Origin: Geothrix fermentans DSM 14018
GTDB lineage: Bacteria > Acidobacteriota > Holophagae > Holophagales > Holophagaceae
Assembly: GCF_000428885.1 (NCBI RefSeq)
Contig: NZ_AUAU01000007.1
Span: 62,001-126,000 of the forward strand
Direction of reading: 5' to 3'
DNA length: 64,000 bases
A model generated the notes under the pieces. The model did not search any database, was not told the DNA's origin, and saw only the letters and a program-made list of their open reading frames with translations. Numbering within the stretch: the first letter of the stretch is position 1; every line of letters starts with the position of its first letter. Positions 24,041 to 32,954 of the stretch are shown one piece after another. The position numbers and the translations under genes are program-made.

Positions 24041-25900
24041 ATGGATGCCATCACGTCTGTCCTTCGCCGCTGTGAGATCTTCTCGGGGCTGTCCGACGCG
24101 GACCTGGGCCTGATCGCCCAGGCTGCCCGCCGCCGCGAGGTCCCAGCCGGGACCCGCCTCTTCGGCCAGGGGGAGCCCCGCAAGGGCGCCACGGTCATCG
24201 CCGAAGGACGCGTGGAGATCACCCGCGACAACGGCGAGGGCCCCGAGCCCGTGGTCATCCTCGGCCCCGGCGACGTGGCCGGCGAGCAGTCCTTCCTGGC
24301 CGTGAGCACCCACACCGCCACGGGCGTGGCCCTTACGCCCGCCGTGCTGCTGGACCTGGACCGGGAGACGGTGCTCCGGAGCCTGGGCCAGGACGGCGCG
24401 GCGGCCATCGCCGTGCTCAGCAAGGTGGCCAACGTCCTCCACCAGCGCATCCTCTACTCGGCCACGCCCCGCACGGGCCGGGAGCAGGCCTACGCCAGCG
24501 GCCGCACGCGCAAGGAGTCCGATCTCATCGGCCCCCTGGAGGTGCCCGAGGACGCCCTCTTCGGCGTGCAGACCCTGCGGGCCGTCCACAACTTCCCCAT
24601 CACGGGCACGCCCACCAGCCACTTCCCGGCCATGATCCGGGCCCTGGCCATGGTCAAGCAGGCCGCCGCCCGGGCCAACGCGCAGCTGGGCCTCCTGGAT
24701 CCCGCCATCGCCGGGGCCATCGACCGGGCCTCCCAGGAGATCATCGACGGCCACTGGCACGGCCATTTCCCGACCGATATGGTGCAGGGCGGCGCGGGCA
24801 CCTCCACCAACATGAACGCCAACGAGGTCATCGCGAACCGCGCCCTGGAGTTGCTGGGCCACAAGCGCGGCGAGTACGCCCACTGCCACCCCAACGACCA
24901 TGTGAACCTGGGCCAGAGCACCAACGACGTCTACCCCACGGCCCTGCGCCTCAGCACCATCTTCATGCTGCGGAACCTGCTGGACGCCATGGAGCGCCTC
25001 AAGTCCGCCCTGCACGCCAAGGGCCGCGAGTTCTCCGATGTCATCAAGATGGGCCGCACCCAGCTCCAGGACGCTGTGCCCATGACCCTGGGCCAGGAGT
25101 TCGAGGCCTATGCCGTCACCACGGGGGAGGACATCCAGCGCCTGCAGGAGACCGCCCGCCTCTTCCTGGAGGTGAACATGGGCGGCACGGCCATCGGCAC
25201 GGGCATCTGCGCGGACCCGCGCTACCCGCAGGTGGTGGTGGACGAGCTCCGCAAGGTCACGGGCCTGGAGGTGGTCCTGGCGGAGAACCTGGTGGAGGCC
25301 ACGCCGGACACGGGCGCCTTCGTCATGTTCTCCGGCGTGGTCAAGCGGGCCGCGGTCAAGCTGAGCAAGCTCTGCAACGACCTGCGCCTGCTCAGCAGCG
25401 GCCCCCGCTGCGGCTTCGGCGAGATCAACCTGCCCCCCATGCAGCCCGGCAGCAGCATCATGCCCGGCAAGGTGAACCCCGTGATCCCCGAGGTGGTGAA
25501 CCAGGTGGCCTTCTCGGTCATCGGCAACGACCTCACCATCACCCTGGCCGCCGAGGCGGGCCAGCTCCAGCTCAACGTCATGGAGCCCATCCTGGCCTAC
25601 AGCCTGGCCACCAGCCTGCGCACCCTGACGGCCGCCGTGAACGTGCTCACCACGAAATGCATCGTGGGCATCACCGCCAACCGCGACCGCTGCCGCGACC
25701 TGGTGGAGCACAGCATCGGCATCGTCACCGCCGTCATGCCCGCCATCGGCTACAAGCGCGCCACCGAGGTGGCCAAGGAGGCCCTGGAGACCGGGGTGCC
25801 CGTGCGCGAGCTCATCCTCCGCAAGGGCTACCTGAGCTCCGCCGAGCTGGATGAGGCCCTCAGCCTGGAGGCCATGACCCGGCCGAGGCCCCTCCGCTGA
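24041..25900 (+). CDS. aspA: aspartate ammonia-lyase with N-terminal cyclic-nucleotide-binding domain
   Basis: 619 residues in two parts. About 5-130 is a cNMP-binding (CRP-like) domain: CEIFSGLSDADLGLIAQAA, VPAGTRLFGQGEP, GPGDVAGEQSFLAV. About 150-610 is a full aspartase/fumarase: GGAGTSTNMNANEVIANRA, HPNDHVNLGQSTNDVYPTA, KMGRTQLQDAVPMTLGQEF and the signature GSSIMPGKVNP at about 470-480, followed by NQVAFSVIGND. Aspartase makes fumarate and ammonia from aspartate. The extra domain suggests control by a nucleotide ligand. The phosphate-binding Arg of classical cAMP sites is not evident (GEQSFLAVSTHTA). ATG 24041 with GGAGG upstream is preferred to the in-frame TTG at 24035. Some C-terminal residues (FxxG region) should decide between aspartase and fumarase. 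Confidence 0.88.
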   Translation: MDAITSVLRRCEIFSGLSDADLGLIAQAARRREVPAGTRLFGQGEPRKGATVIAEGRVEITRDNGEGPEPVVILGPGDVAGEQSFLAVSTHTATGVALTPAVLLDLDRETVLRSLGQDGAAAIAVLSKVANVLHQRILYSATPRTGREQAYASGRTRKESDLIGPLEVPEDALFGVQTLRAVHNFPITGTPTSHFPAMIRALAMVKQAAARANAQLGLLDPAIAGAIDRASQEIIDGHWHGHFPTDMVQGGAGTSTNMNANEVIANRALELLGHKRGEYAHCHPNDHVNLGQSTNDVYPTALRLSTIFMLRNLLDAMERLKSALHAKGREFSDVIKMGRTQLQDAVPMTLGQEFEAYAVTTGEDIQRLQETARLFLEVNMGGTAIGTGICADPRYPQVVVDELRKVTGLEVVLAENLVEATPDTGAFVMFSGVVKRAAVKLSKLCNDLRLLSSGPRCGFGEINLPPMQPGSSIMPGKVNPVIPEVVNQVAFSVIGNDLTITLAAEAGQLQLNVMEPILAYSLATSLRTLTAAVNVLTTKCIVGITANRDRCRDLVEHSIGIVTAVMPAIGYKRATEVAKEALETGVPVRELILRKGYLSSAELDEALSLEAMTRPRPLR

Positions 25901-25952
25901 AGACTTCCCCAATCCGCGCTACCCTTGGAGGTTCCACCCCCAAGGAGTCGTC

Positions 25953-26651
25953 ATGGTCCGCCTCCTCATCCTGTCGATGAGTTGCGCCTGGTGCCTGAGC
26001 GCCCAGGAGCCGCCGGTTCCCGCCCCTCCCCCGGCGCCAGCCCCGACAGTCGACGCGCCGGGCGCCGCGGCTAAGCCCTTGCCTGGAGTCGACCCTCCGA
26101 AGCCCGCCACCACGGCCCCCCTTCTGGACAACGGCCTTCTGGATCCGACCTGGTTCGGGGAGGGCGTCGTCTTCACCAAGGGTGACGATGTGGACTATTT
26201 CTGGGTCAAGCCGGGCTTCAGCCTTCGGGGCCACACCATCTTCATGAAGCCCTGGGATGACCCCGCCATGCTTCGCAAGGGACGGGACGGGAAGGACCAC
26301 GCCAAGGCCACCGAACTGACGGACAGCTTTCCAGGCATGCTTCGGGGCGCGATGACCGGCGCCTTCAACGGCCAGGCCAAGGTGAGCCGGACGGAGGGCG
26401 ACCTTGCCCTCGTGGGGCGTTTCGTGGATGCCAACGCCGGAAGCAAGGCCGCCAAATGGCTCATCGGCCTTGGCGCCGGTAGCGAGACGGCCACCTGGGA
26501 CATGAAGCTCGTGGACTCCAAGTCCGGCGAAATTCTGCTGGCCGTGCATCACCGCGCCATCAGCGGGACGGCCATGAGCACCATCCAGGACAAACTCGTG
26601 AAGTGGGCCGACAAGTTCGCCGCCTTCACGGCCGGGCAGGCCCTCAAGTAG
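25953..26651 (+). CDS. exported DUF4410-like protein
   Basis: 232 residues with a signal peptide (MVRLLILSMSCAWCLSAQ) and a Pro/Ala-rich spacer (20-55). The C-terminal half (LVGRFVDANAGSKAAKWLIGLGAGSETATWDMKLVDSKSGEILL) matches the pattern of DUF4410 envelope proteins. AAGGAG lies upstream of ATG 25953. Its codon use is a little less G+C-biased than that of its neighbours. Function unknown. Confidence 0.75.
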   Translation: MVRLLILSMSCAWCLSAQEPPVPAPPPAPAPTVDAPGAAAKPLPGVDPPKPATTAPLLDNGLLDPTWFGEGVVFTKGDDVDYFWVKPGFSLRGHTIFMKPWDDPAMLRKGRDGKDHAKATELTDSFPGMLRGAMTGAFNGQAKVSRTEGDLALVGRFVDANAGSKAAKWLIGLGAGSETATWDMKLVDSKSGEILLAVHHRAISGTAMSTIQDKLVKWADKFAAFTAGQALK

Positions 26652-26665
26652 TCCCGGTCGCGGGC

Positions 26666-26700
26666 CTCCACTCCAGTGGAGCCCCCGGCTCAGGTAGACT
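26666..26700 (+). promoter_or_regulatory. hairpin and -10-like element before the carboxyltransferase gene
   Basis: CTCCACT at 26666-26672 pairs with AGTGGAG at 26675-26681 (2-nt loop), inside a longer GC-rich stem; it may end the DUF4410 transcript. TAGACT at 26695-26700 is a -10-like element of the same type as others here, about 50 bp before the ATG at 26751. Confidence 0.35.
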
Positions 26701-26750
26701 GGCACCTGATCCCCCCACGATCCGTCGCCAGCCGCACGCCGGGAGCCCCC

Positions 26751-28289
<1,539 letters not shown>

Positions 28290-28297
28290 GAGGCCCC

Positions 28298-29398
28298 ATG
28301 CGCCCTGCCCTCCTCGCCGTCGCCAGCCTGGCCGCCCTGGCCCTCGCGGCCCAGGACGAGCGGGGCTTCCTGGACTCCATGGGCCGCCTGGAGCGCCAGG
28401 ACCCCGCCGGGAAGAAGGACTTGGAGGACGGCAGCCCCCTGCGGGCCGCGGCCCTGACCATGGATCCCGCCAAGGGCACGGAGCGGGCCCGCTATGCCGC
28501 CGCCTCCTGGCTCTGGGCCACCAACCTGATCCGCGGCCCCCGCCCCGGCAAGGACCAGACCTACCTCCAGGCCGTCCGCGGGCAGGCGGACCTGCTGAAG
28601 GCCTGGGCCCTGCTGGAGACCGTGGGCGGCGACCTGGCCCGTCCCCGGGACGGCATGCGGCTGGAGATCGCCTGGCGCCTGCTGGACATCGACCGCATGC
28701 GGACGGCCTACACCGCCGTGTCCGCCCGGCCCGACCTGAGCGTCCGCGAGCTGGTCCACGCCTTCTTCGTCTCCGCGCACCTCGGCGACTGGGCGGCCAT
28801 GAAGAAGCACGCCCAGGCCCTCGTGGCCCAGGGGGGGCAGCTGGACGGCCTCCACGCCGCCGCCGAGGGCACCCCGACCATGGTCGACTACGAATCGCTG
28901 CTGAAGGCGGTGGAGGCGGGGCGGCCGGGCCGCGATCCGGGCTCCCTGGCCATCCGCGGCTACCGCATCATGGCGCAGCGGGCCAAGGTCCGGCGCGTCA
29001 CCGGCAGCGACAAGGCCCTCCTCCGGGAATCCGAGGCCTGGCCCCGGGATTGGGTGCCCAAGCCCGACGCCGTGGCCGAGCTGCTCCAGCTGGGGGCCGT
29101 GGCCCACTGGGCCGAAGGGGCCGGCCAGCCCCCGCTCTCCGGCTTCATCGAGCCCGGACGGCTGTACCTGGTGGGCTACCGGATGGCCCTGGGCGAGTCC
29201 GGGGACGGGGGCCGCCAGGAGCAGGCGTGGGACCTGCGGCCCGACGCCCTGGCCCCGGGCCGCTGGGCCGGCACCCACACTCTGACAGCCTGGAAGGGGG
29301 GCGCGGATCCCAAGTCCCCGCCCGCGCTCCAGGTGACCTTCGACGTGGTCTTGGACCTGGTTCCCCCGGATCTCCGGCCAAGTCCGGCCCCGCGCTAG
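28298..29398 (+). CDS. exported protein of unknown function
   Basis: 366 residues with signal peptide (MRPALLAVASLAALALAA). Mostly helical in the first 260 residues (RLEIAWRLLDIDRMRTAYTAV, LREESEAWPRDWVPKPDAV-like segments) and beta-rich at the end. No motif that I recognise. It starts 8 bp after the pccB stop with AGGAGG upstream, so it may be cotranscribed, but a functional link is not implied. Confidence 0.65.
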   Translation: MRPALLAVASLAALALAAQDERGFLDSMGRLERQDPAGKKDLEDGSPLRAAALTMDPAKGTERARYAAASWLWATNLIRGPRPGKDQTYLQAVRGQADLLKAWALLETVGGDLARPRDGMRLEIAWRLLDIDRMRTAYTAVSARPDLSVRELVHAFFVSAHLGDWAAMKKHAQALVAQGGQLDGLHAAAEGTPTMVDYESLLKAVEAGRPGRDPGSLAIRGYRIMAQRAKVRRVTGSDKALLRESEAWPRDWVPKPDAVAELLQLGAVAHWAEGAGQPPLSGFIEPGRLYLVGYRMALGESGDGGRQEQAWDLRPDALAPGRWAGTHTLTAWKGGADPKSPPALQVTFDVVLDLVPPDLRPSPAPR

Positions 29399-29416
29399 GA
29401 AGGGCTCTCCGCGGTC

Positions 29417-30286
29417 ATGCCCTCCCTGCGCAGCTCGTTCATCGACGACCAAGGCACCGTCCGCAGCGGCTGGCGGATCCTCCAGTTCACCCTGCTCCTC
29501 GGCGTGCTGAACCTCGCCGTCGCCCCCCTGTGGCCCGCCCCCTTGCGGGGCCAGATCCCCGACCGCTGGATCGACACGGCCGTCGTCCTCGCGGCCACCT
29601 GGCTCTGCCTCCGGACCGAGGGGCGCCCCCTGGCGGAAGCGGGACTCCGCGCGGATGGACGCTTCCTCCGGGAGATCACCCTGGGCACCCTGGGCGGCGC
29701 GGCGGTCATGCTGGCGACGGCGGGGCTCATCGGCGCGCTGGGGGGGTTCCACTGGATTCGCACCCCGGGCACGGGCCTGCGGGACCTGCTTGCCGGAGCC
29801 TCGGTCTACCTCGCCGTGGCCGGTTTCGAGGAGCTCCTCTTCCGGGGCTACGCCTTCCAGCGGGCCGTGCGGGGTCTGGGCTTCGCCGGAGCCCAGGCCG
29901 TCTTCGCCGCGGCCTTCGTGGCCGCCCACTGGAGCAACCCCGGCATGACCGGCGCCACCCGGATCTGGGCCGCCCTGAACATCGCCCTGGCGGGGTTGAT
30001 GCTGGGCCTCTGCTGGCGGCGCACCGGCAGCCTGGCCCTGCCCATCGGCGTGCACCTGGGCTGGAACTGGACCCAGGGCACCCTCCTGGGCTTCGGCGTG
30101 AGCGGCACCGAAGGGGCCGGCTGGTGGACGCCGGTCTTCCACGGCCGCCCCGAGTGGCTCACGGGCGGGGCCTTCGGGCTGGAGGCCAGCGCCGTCTGCG
30201 CCCTGGTCTGCGGGGCGGCGATCCTGGGGCTGTGGCGCTGGCGCGGAATCAGTGGCGGTGGTTCTTCCAGAGCTTCGGAATCTTGA
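29417..30286 (+). CDS. CPBP family intramembrane metalloprotease-like protein
   Basis: 289 residues with about seven membrane helices. The CPBP/Abi motifs are in place: EELLFRG (Glu138, Glu139, Arg143), HWSN in AAFVAAHWSNPGMT and HLGWNW in PIGVHLGWNWTQG. Proteins of this group include CAAX prenyl proteases and bacteriocin-immunity proteins; the substrate is not predictable. It begins 18 bp after the preceding gene. The last 38 bp overlap the 3' end of the convergent GNAT gene. Confidence 0.88.
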   Translation: MPSLRSSFIDDQGTVRSGWRILQFTLLLGVLNLAVAPLWPAPLRGQIPDRWIDTAVVLAATWLCLRTEGRPLAEAGLRADGRFLREITLGTLGGAAVMLATAGLIGALGGFHWIRTPGTGLRDLLAGASVYLAVAGFEELLFRGYAFQRAVRGLGFAGAQAVFAAAFVAAHWSNPGMTGATRIWAALNIALAGLMLGLCWRRTGSLALPIGVHLGWNWTQGTLLGFGVSGTEGAGWWTPVFHGRPEWLTGGAFGLEASAVCALVCGAAILGLWRWRGISGGGSSRASES

Positions 30287-30752
30287 CCCCGGCACCCATC
30301 ACCAGGCGCATCTCGCTGGTGGGGACGAAGCCCATGCGCTGGTAGAGCCCCTCGGCCTCGCGGCTGGCGTGCAGCTCCATGATCTCCAGGCCGCAGTCGC
30401 GGGCCAGGTCCCGGGCCGCCTCCGTGAGCCGGGCGGCCAGCCCCTGCCGGCGGTGCGAGGGCTCCGTGTAGATGTTGAAGAGGTAGCCGCGGACGGAGAT
30501 GGGCGACACCGGCGTGGGGAGGGACTCCTTCATCAGCATGAGCACGCCGGCCACGGGACGGCCCTCGTCCTCCATGAGGAAGCCCCGGCACTGGCCCGAC
30601 ACCAGCCAGTTCCGCAACTGGACGCGGAAGATCTCCGCCATGCGCCGCAGCCCCTCCGCCGAGCCCGGCTCCAGGTCGCGGAACAGGGCCAGGCGATGGG
30701 CCACGTGGGTCTCCACGTCGGCGATCGAGGACGGACGGAGGGCGAGGCTCAT
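30249..30752 (-). CDS. GNAT family N-acetyltransferase
   Basis: 167 residues. The GNAT core is seen: VAGVLMLM (beta4), LFNIYTEPSHRRQGLAARLTEAARDLARDCG (beta4-loop-alpha3 with the acetyl-CoA loop RRQGLA), MELHASREAEGLYQRMGFVPTSEMRLVM (C-terminal). The ATG at 30752 is preferred over the one at 30782: TACACT lies 6 nt before it, a leaderless layout, and 30782 would overlap the next gene's start. Substrate unknown. Confidence 0.85.
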   Translation of the reverse strand: MSLALRPSSIADVETHVAHRLALFRDLEPGSAEGLRRMAEIFRVQLRNWLVSGQCRGFLMEDEGRPVAGVLMLMKESLPTPVSPISVRGYLFNIYTEPSHRRQGLAARLTEAARDLARDCGLEIMELHASREAEGLYQRMGFVPTSEMRLVMGAGVKIPKLWKNHRH

Positions 30753-30780
30753 GGGCCCAGTGTAGGCGTTATCCTGGGCC
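30753..30780. promoter_or_regulatory. overlapping divergent, probably leaderless promoters
   Basis: Only 28 bp separate the GNAT ATG (minus, 30752) and the MBL ATG (plus, 30781). On the minus strand TACACT (complement of 30759-30764) ends 6 nt before the ATG. On the plus strand TATCCT at 30770-30775 ends 5 nt before the ATG. There is no room for a Shine-Dalgarno in either direction, so both mRNAs would start at or next to their ATG. Confidence 0.5.
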
Positions 30781-31557
30781 ATGCACTACGCGGCCCTGGC
30801 CTCGGGTTCCAAGGGGAACTGCCACGCCCTGTCCGACGGGGGGCGGACGCTGCTCGTCGACGCGGGCATCTCCCTGCTCCAGATCCGCAGCCGCCTGGCA
30901 GCTCTCGAATGGGACGCGGACTCGATCCGGGCCGTGGCCATCACCCACGAACACTCGGACCACATCGGCGCCCTCGGGGTGATCCTCCGCCGAACGGACT
31001 GGGCCATCCTGGCCACCGCCGCCACGCGCGCCGCCGTGGAGCAGGCCCAGGGGCTTCAGATCCCCCCCTCGCGCTGGGTCGAGCTGGAGGCCGGCCGGCC
31101 CAGGGACTGGGCGGGCTGGCGGGTGCTGCCCTTCTCCCTGCCCCACGATGCGGAGGATCCGGTGGCCTACCGCATCGAGGCCGGCGGGGCCGCCTCTGCC
31201 ATCGTGACGGACCTCGGCTGCCCCACGGCCCTGGTGGCGGATCACCTCCAGGACCTGGACCTGCTGGTGCTGGAGGCCAACCACGATGTGGACATGCTGC
31301 GGGAGGGCGACTATCCGGCCCGGCTCAAGGCCCGCATCCTCAGCCGCGTGGGCCACCTCAGCAACGCCGCCATGGCCGAACTGCTGGGGCGGGTGCTCGC
31401 CCCGCGGCTGCGGCAGGTGGTGCTGGCCCACCTGAGCGAATCCAACAACGACCCCGCCCTGGCCCGCCTCGCCGCCGAGGAGGTCCTCCGCGGCAGCGCC
31501 GCCACCCTGCACGTGGCCCACCAGCGGGTGCCCCTCGCCCTGCCCCCGGTGGCCTGA
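30781..31557 (+). CDS. MBL-fold metallohydrolase, YycJ/WalJ-like
   Basis: 258 residues. The opening LASGSKGNCHAL and metal motif THEHSDHIG (His56, His58, Asp60, His61), with later HDAEDPVAYRIE, IVTDLGCPT, LEANHDVDMLREG, HLSNAAMAELL and LAHLSESNN, match the YycJ group of beta-lactamase-fold hydrolases (dsDNA exonuclease-like or nucleic-acid hydrolases). All zinc ligands appear present. A second open frame covering 30769-31025 on the other strand is a shadow. Start ATG 30781 is leaderless by the look of the promoter. Confidence 0.92.
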   Translation: MHYAALASGSKGNCHALSDGGRTLLVDAGISLLQIRSRLAALEWDADSIRAVAITHEHSDHIGALGVILRRTDWAILATAATRAAVEQAQGLQIPPSRWVELEAGRPRDWAGWRVLPFSLPHDAEDPVAYRIEAGGAASAIVTDLGCPTALVADHLQDLDLLVLEANHDVDMLREGDYPARLKARILSRVGHLSNAAMAELLGRVLAPRLRQVVLAHLSESNNDPALARLAAEEVLRGSAATLHVAHQRVPLALPPVA

Positions 31558-31572
31558 CCCTTCGTGAGCCCC

Positions 31573-32262
31573 ATGATCCGACCCGCCCTCCTCTCCCTCC
31601 TCCTGGCCCTGTCCCTTGGGGCCCAAGGCGCCCCGACCGCGCCGCCCAGCCTGCGTGAGGCCGTGGAGCGCTTCGACGCGGCCCAGGCCCAGGTGCAGAC
31701 ACTCCAGTGCCCCTTCACTCTCACCCTGCGCCGGGCCCTGCTGAAGACCCCCTCGGTGACGAAGGGGACCCTCTACCTGCAGGGCTCGGACTTCGTCCAC
31801 TTCGCCTTCCAGCCGCCGGAGGACCTGATCCTCCACCTCACCCCCAAGGCCCTCATCTCCTACAGCCCCGAAGCCAAGGCGGGCGAGCTGATGAAGATCG
31901 GGATCATCAAGAACGCCAACCGCAAGTTCCTGGGCCTGGGCCAGAAGCTCAGCTACCTTTCGGAGTATTTCCAGATCCGCCTGGTGGAGGCCAAAGACCC
32001 GGCCGGCACCTGGCTCCTGGCCATGACGCCCCGGACCCTGTCCATGCGGAAGCGGATGCAGGCCCTGGATCTCTGGGTGGACAAGGAGACCTGGCTCCCC
32101 CGGCAGGTGCAGTGGGTGGAGCGCAGCGGGGACTCCTGGCTCGTGGAGCTGGGGCCCCTCCGCGTCAACCAGCCGCTCCCTCCCGCCGTGACCGGCTTCA
32201 AGCTCCCGGAGGGCATCCCCCTGCGGAGCGACTTCAGCTTCTTCGCCACCCGGAAGAAGTAG
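31573..32262 (+). CDS. lolA: outer-membrane lipoprotein carrier protein, LolA-like
   Basis: 229 residues with signal peptide (MIRPALLSLLLALSLGAQG). Residues 30-225 follow LolA: LREAVERFDAAQAQVQTLQC, TKGTLYLQGSDFVHFAF, PPEDLILHLTPKALISYSP, YLSEYFQIRLVEAKD, DLWVDKETWLPRQVQWVE and a final SFFAT. LolA carries lipoproteins across the periplasm to LolB. The Trp that lines the LolA cavity is not obvious, so a LolA-like carrier for another ligand is possible. GTGAG lies before ATG 31573; GTG 31564 is an alternative start. Confidence 0.75.
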   Translation: MIRPALLSLLLALSLGAQGAPTAPPSLREAVERFDAAQAQVQTLQCPFTLTLRRALLKTPSVTKGTLYLQGSDFVHFAFQPPEDLILHLTPKALISYSPEAKAGELMKIGIIKNANRKFLGLGQKLSYLSEYFQIRLVEAKDPAGTWLLAMTPRTLSMRKRMQALDLWVDKETWLPRQVQWVERSGDSWLVELGPLRVNQPLPPAVTGFKLPEGIPLRSDFSFFATRKK

Positions 32263-32296
32263 CGGTAGACTGCACAGGAGATCACACGGGGGCCCG

Positions 32297-32914
32297 ATGA
32301 TTGTGGTGTGCCCGGCCTGCCAGGCCCGCTTCCAGTACGACGACAGCCGGTTCGGCACCGCCCGGGCCAAGCGGTTCAAGTGCCCGAAGTGCGCCAACCT
32401 CTTCGAGGTGGCGAACCCCGTCATGGCCCTGGCCGCCGCCGAACCCGCCCCGCCGCCGCCCGCCCCGTCCGTTCCCGAGCCGGTCCAGGAACCCCCCGCC
32501 GAGGCCACCCTGGCCTCGGCCTTCACCACGGCCCGGCGGGACCGCGACTCCATCCTCGTGGCCGCGGGCCTCCAGAAGGCTGGCCTGCCCTCGGGCTTCA
32601 AGTTCAGCCTGGCCTTCCTCTCGGGCCCCCAGGCCTCCACGGTCCAGGTGCTGGATCGCCCCCTGATCGTCATCGGGCGCGAGGACGGGGACGTCATCAC
32701 GCAGGATCCCGAGACCTCCCGCCGCCACGCGGTGCTGGAGATCCGCGGGGACGGCACCGTGTGGATCACCGACCAGGACTCCACCAACGGCACCCAAGTC
32801 AACGGCGAGCGCATCACGGGACCGGTCCAGCTCATCAGCCAGCAGGAGTTCACCTGCGGGAACAGCACCTTCATGCTGCTGGTGCGCAACACCACCGAAT
32901 ACCCCCTGCACTGA
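32297..32914 (+). CDS. zinc-ribbon/FHA domain protein
   Basis: 205 residues. The N-terminus is an MJ0042-type zinc ribbon (CPACQARF and CPKCANLF, four Cys). After a Pro-rich linker (48-75), residues about 105-200 form an FHA domain: IGREDGDVI, SRRHAVLE, DSTNGTQVNGERI. FHA domains bind phosphothreonine, so it may be a target or reader of the Ser/Thr kinase at 4.3 kb (inference). TAGACT at 32266-32271 is a -10-like element and GGGGGC precedes ATG 32297. A TPR membrane protein follows after 40 bp. Confidence 0.88.
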   Translation: MIVVCPACQARFQYDDSRFGTARAKRFKCPKCANLFEVANPVMALAAAEPAPPPPAPSVPEPVQEPPAEATLASAFTTARRDRDSILVAAGLQKAGLPSGFKFSLAFLSGPQASTVQVLDRPLIVIGREDGDVITQDPETSRRHAVLEIRGDGTVWITDQDSTNGTQVNGERITGPVQLISQQEFTCGNSTFMLLVRNTTEYPLH

Positions 32915-32954
32915 GCCCCCTCCGACCGATCCGAGTGACCCCCCGAGCGACGCC

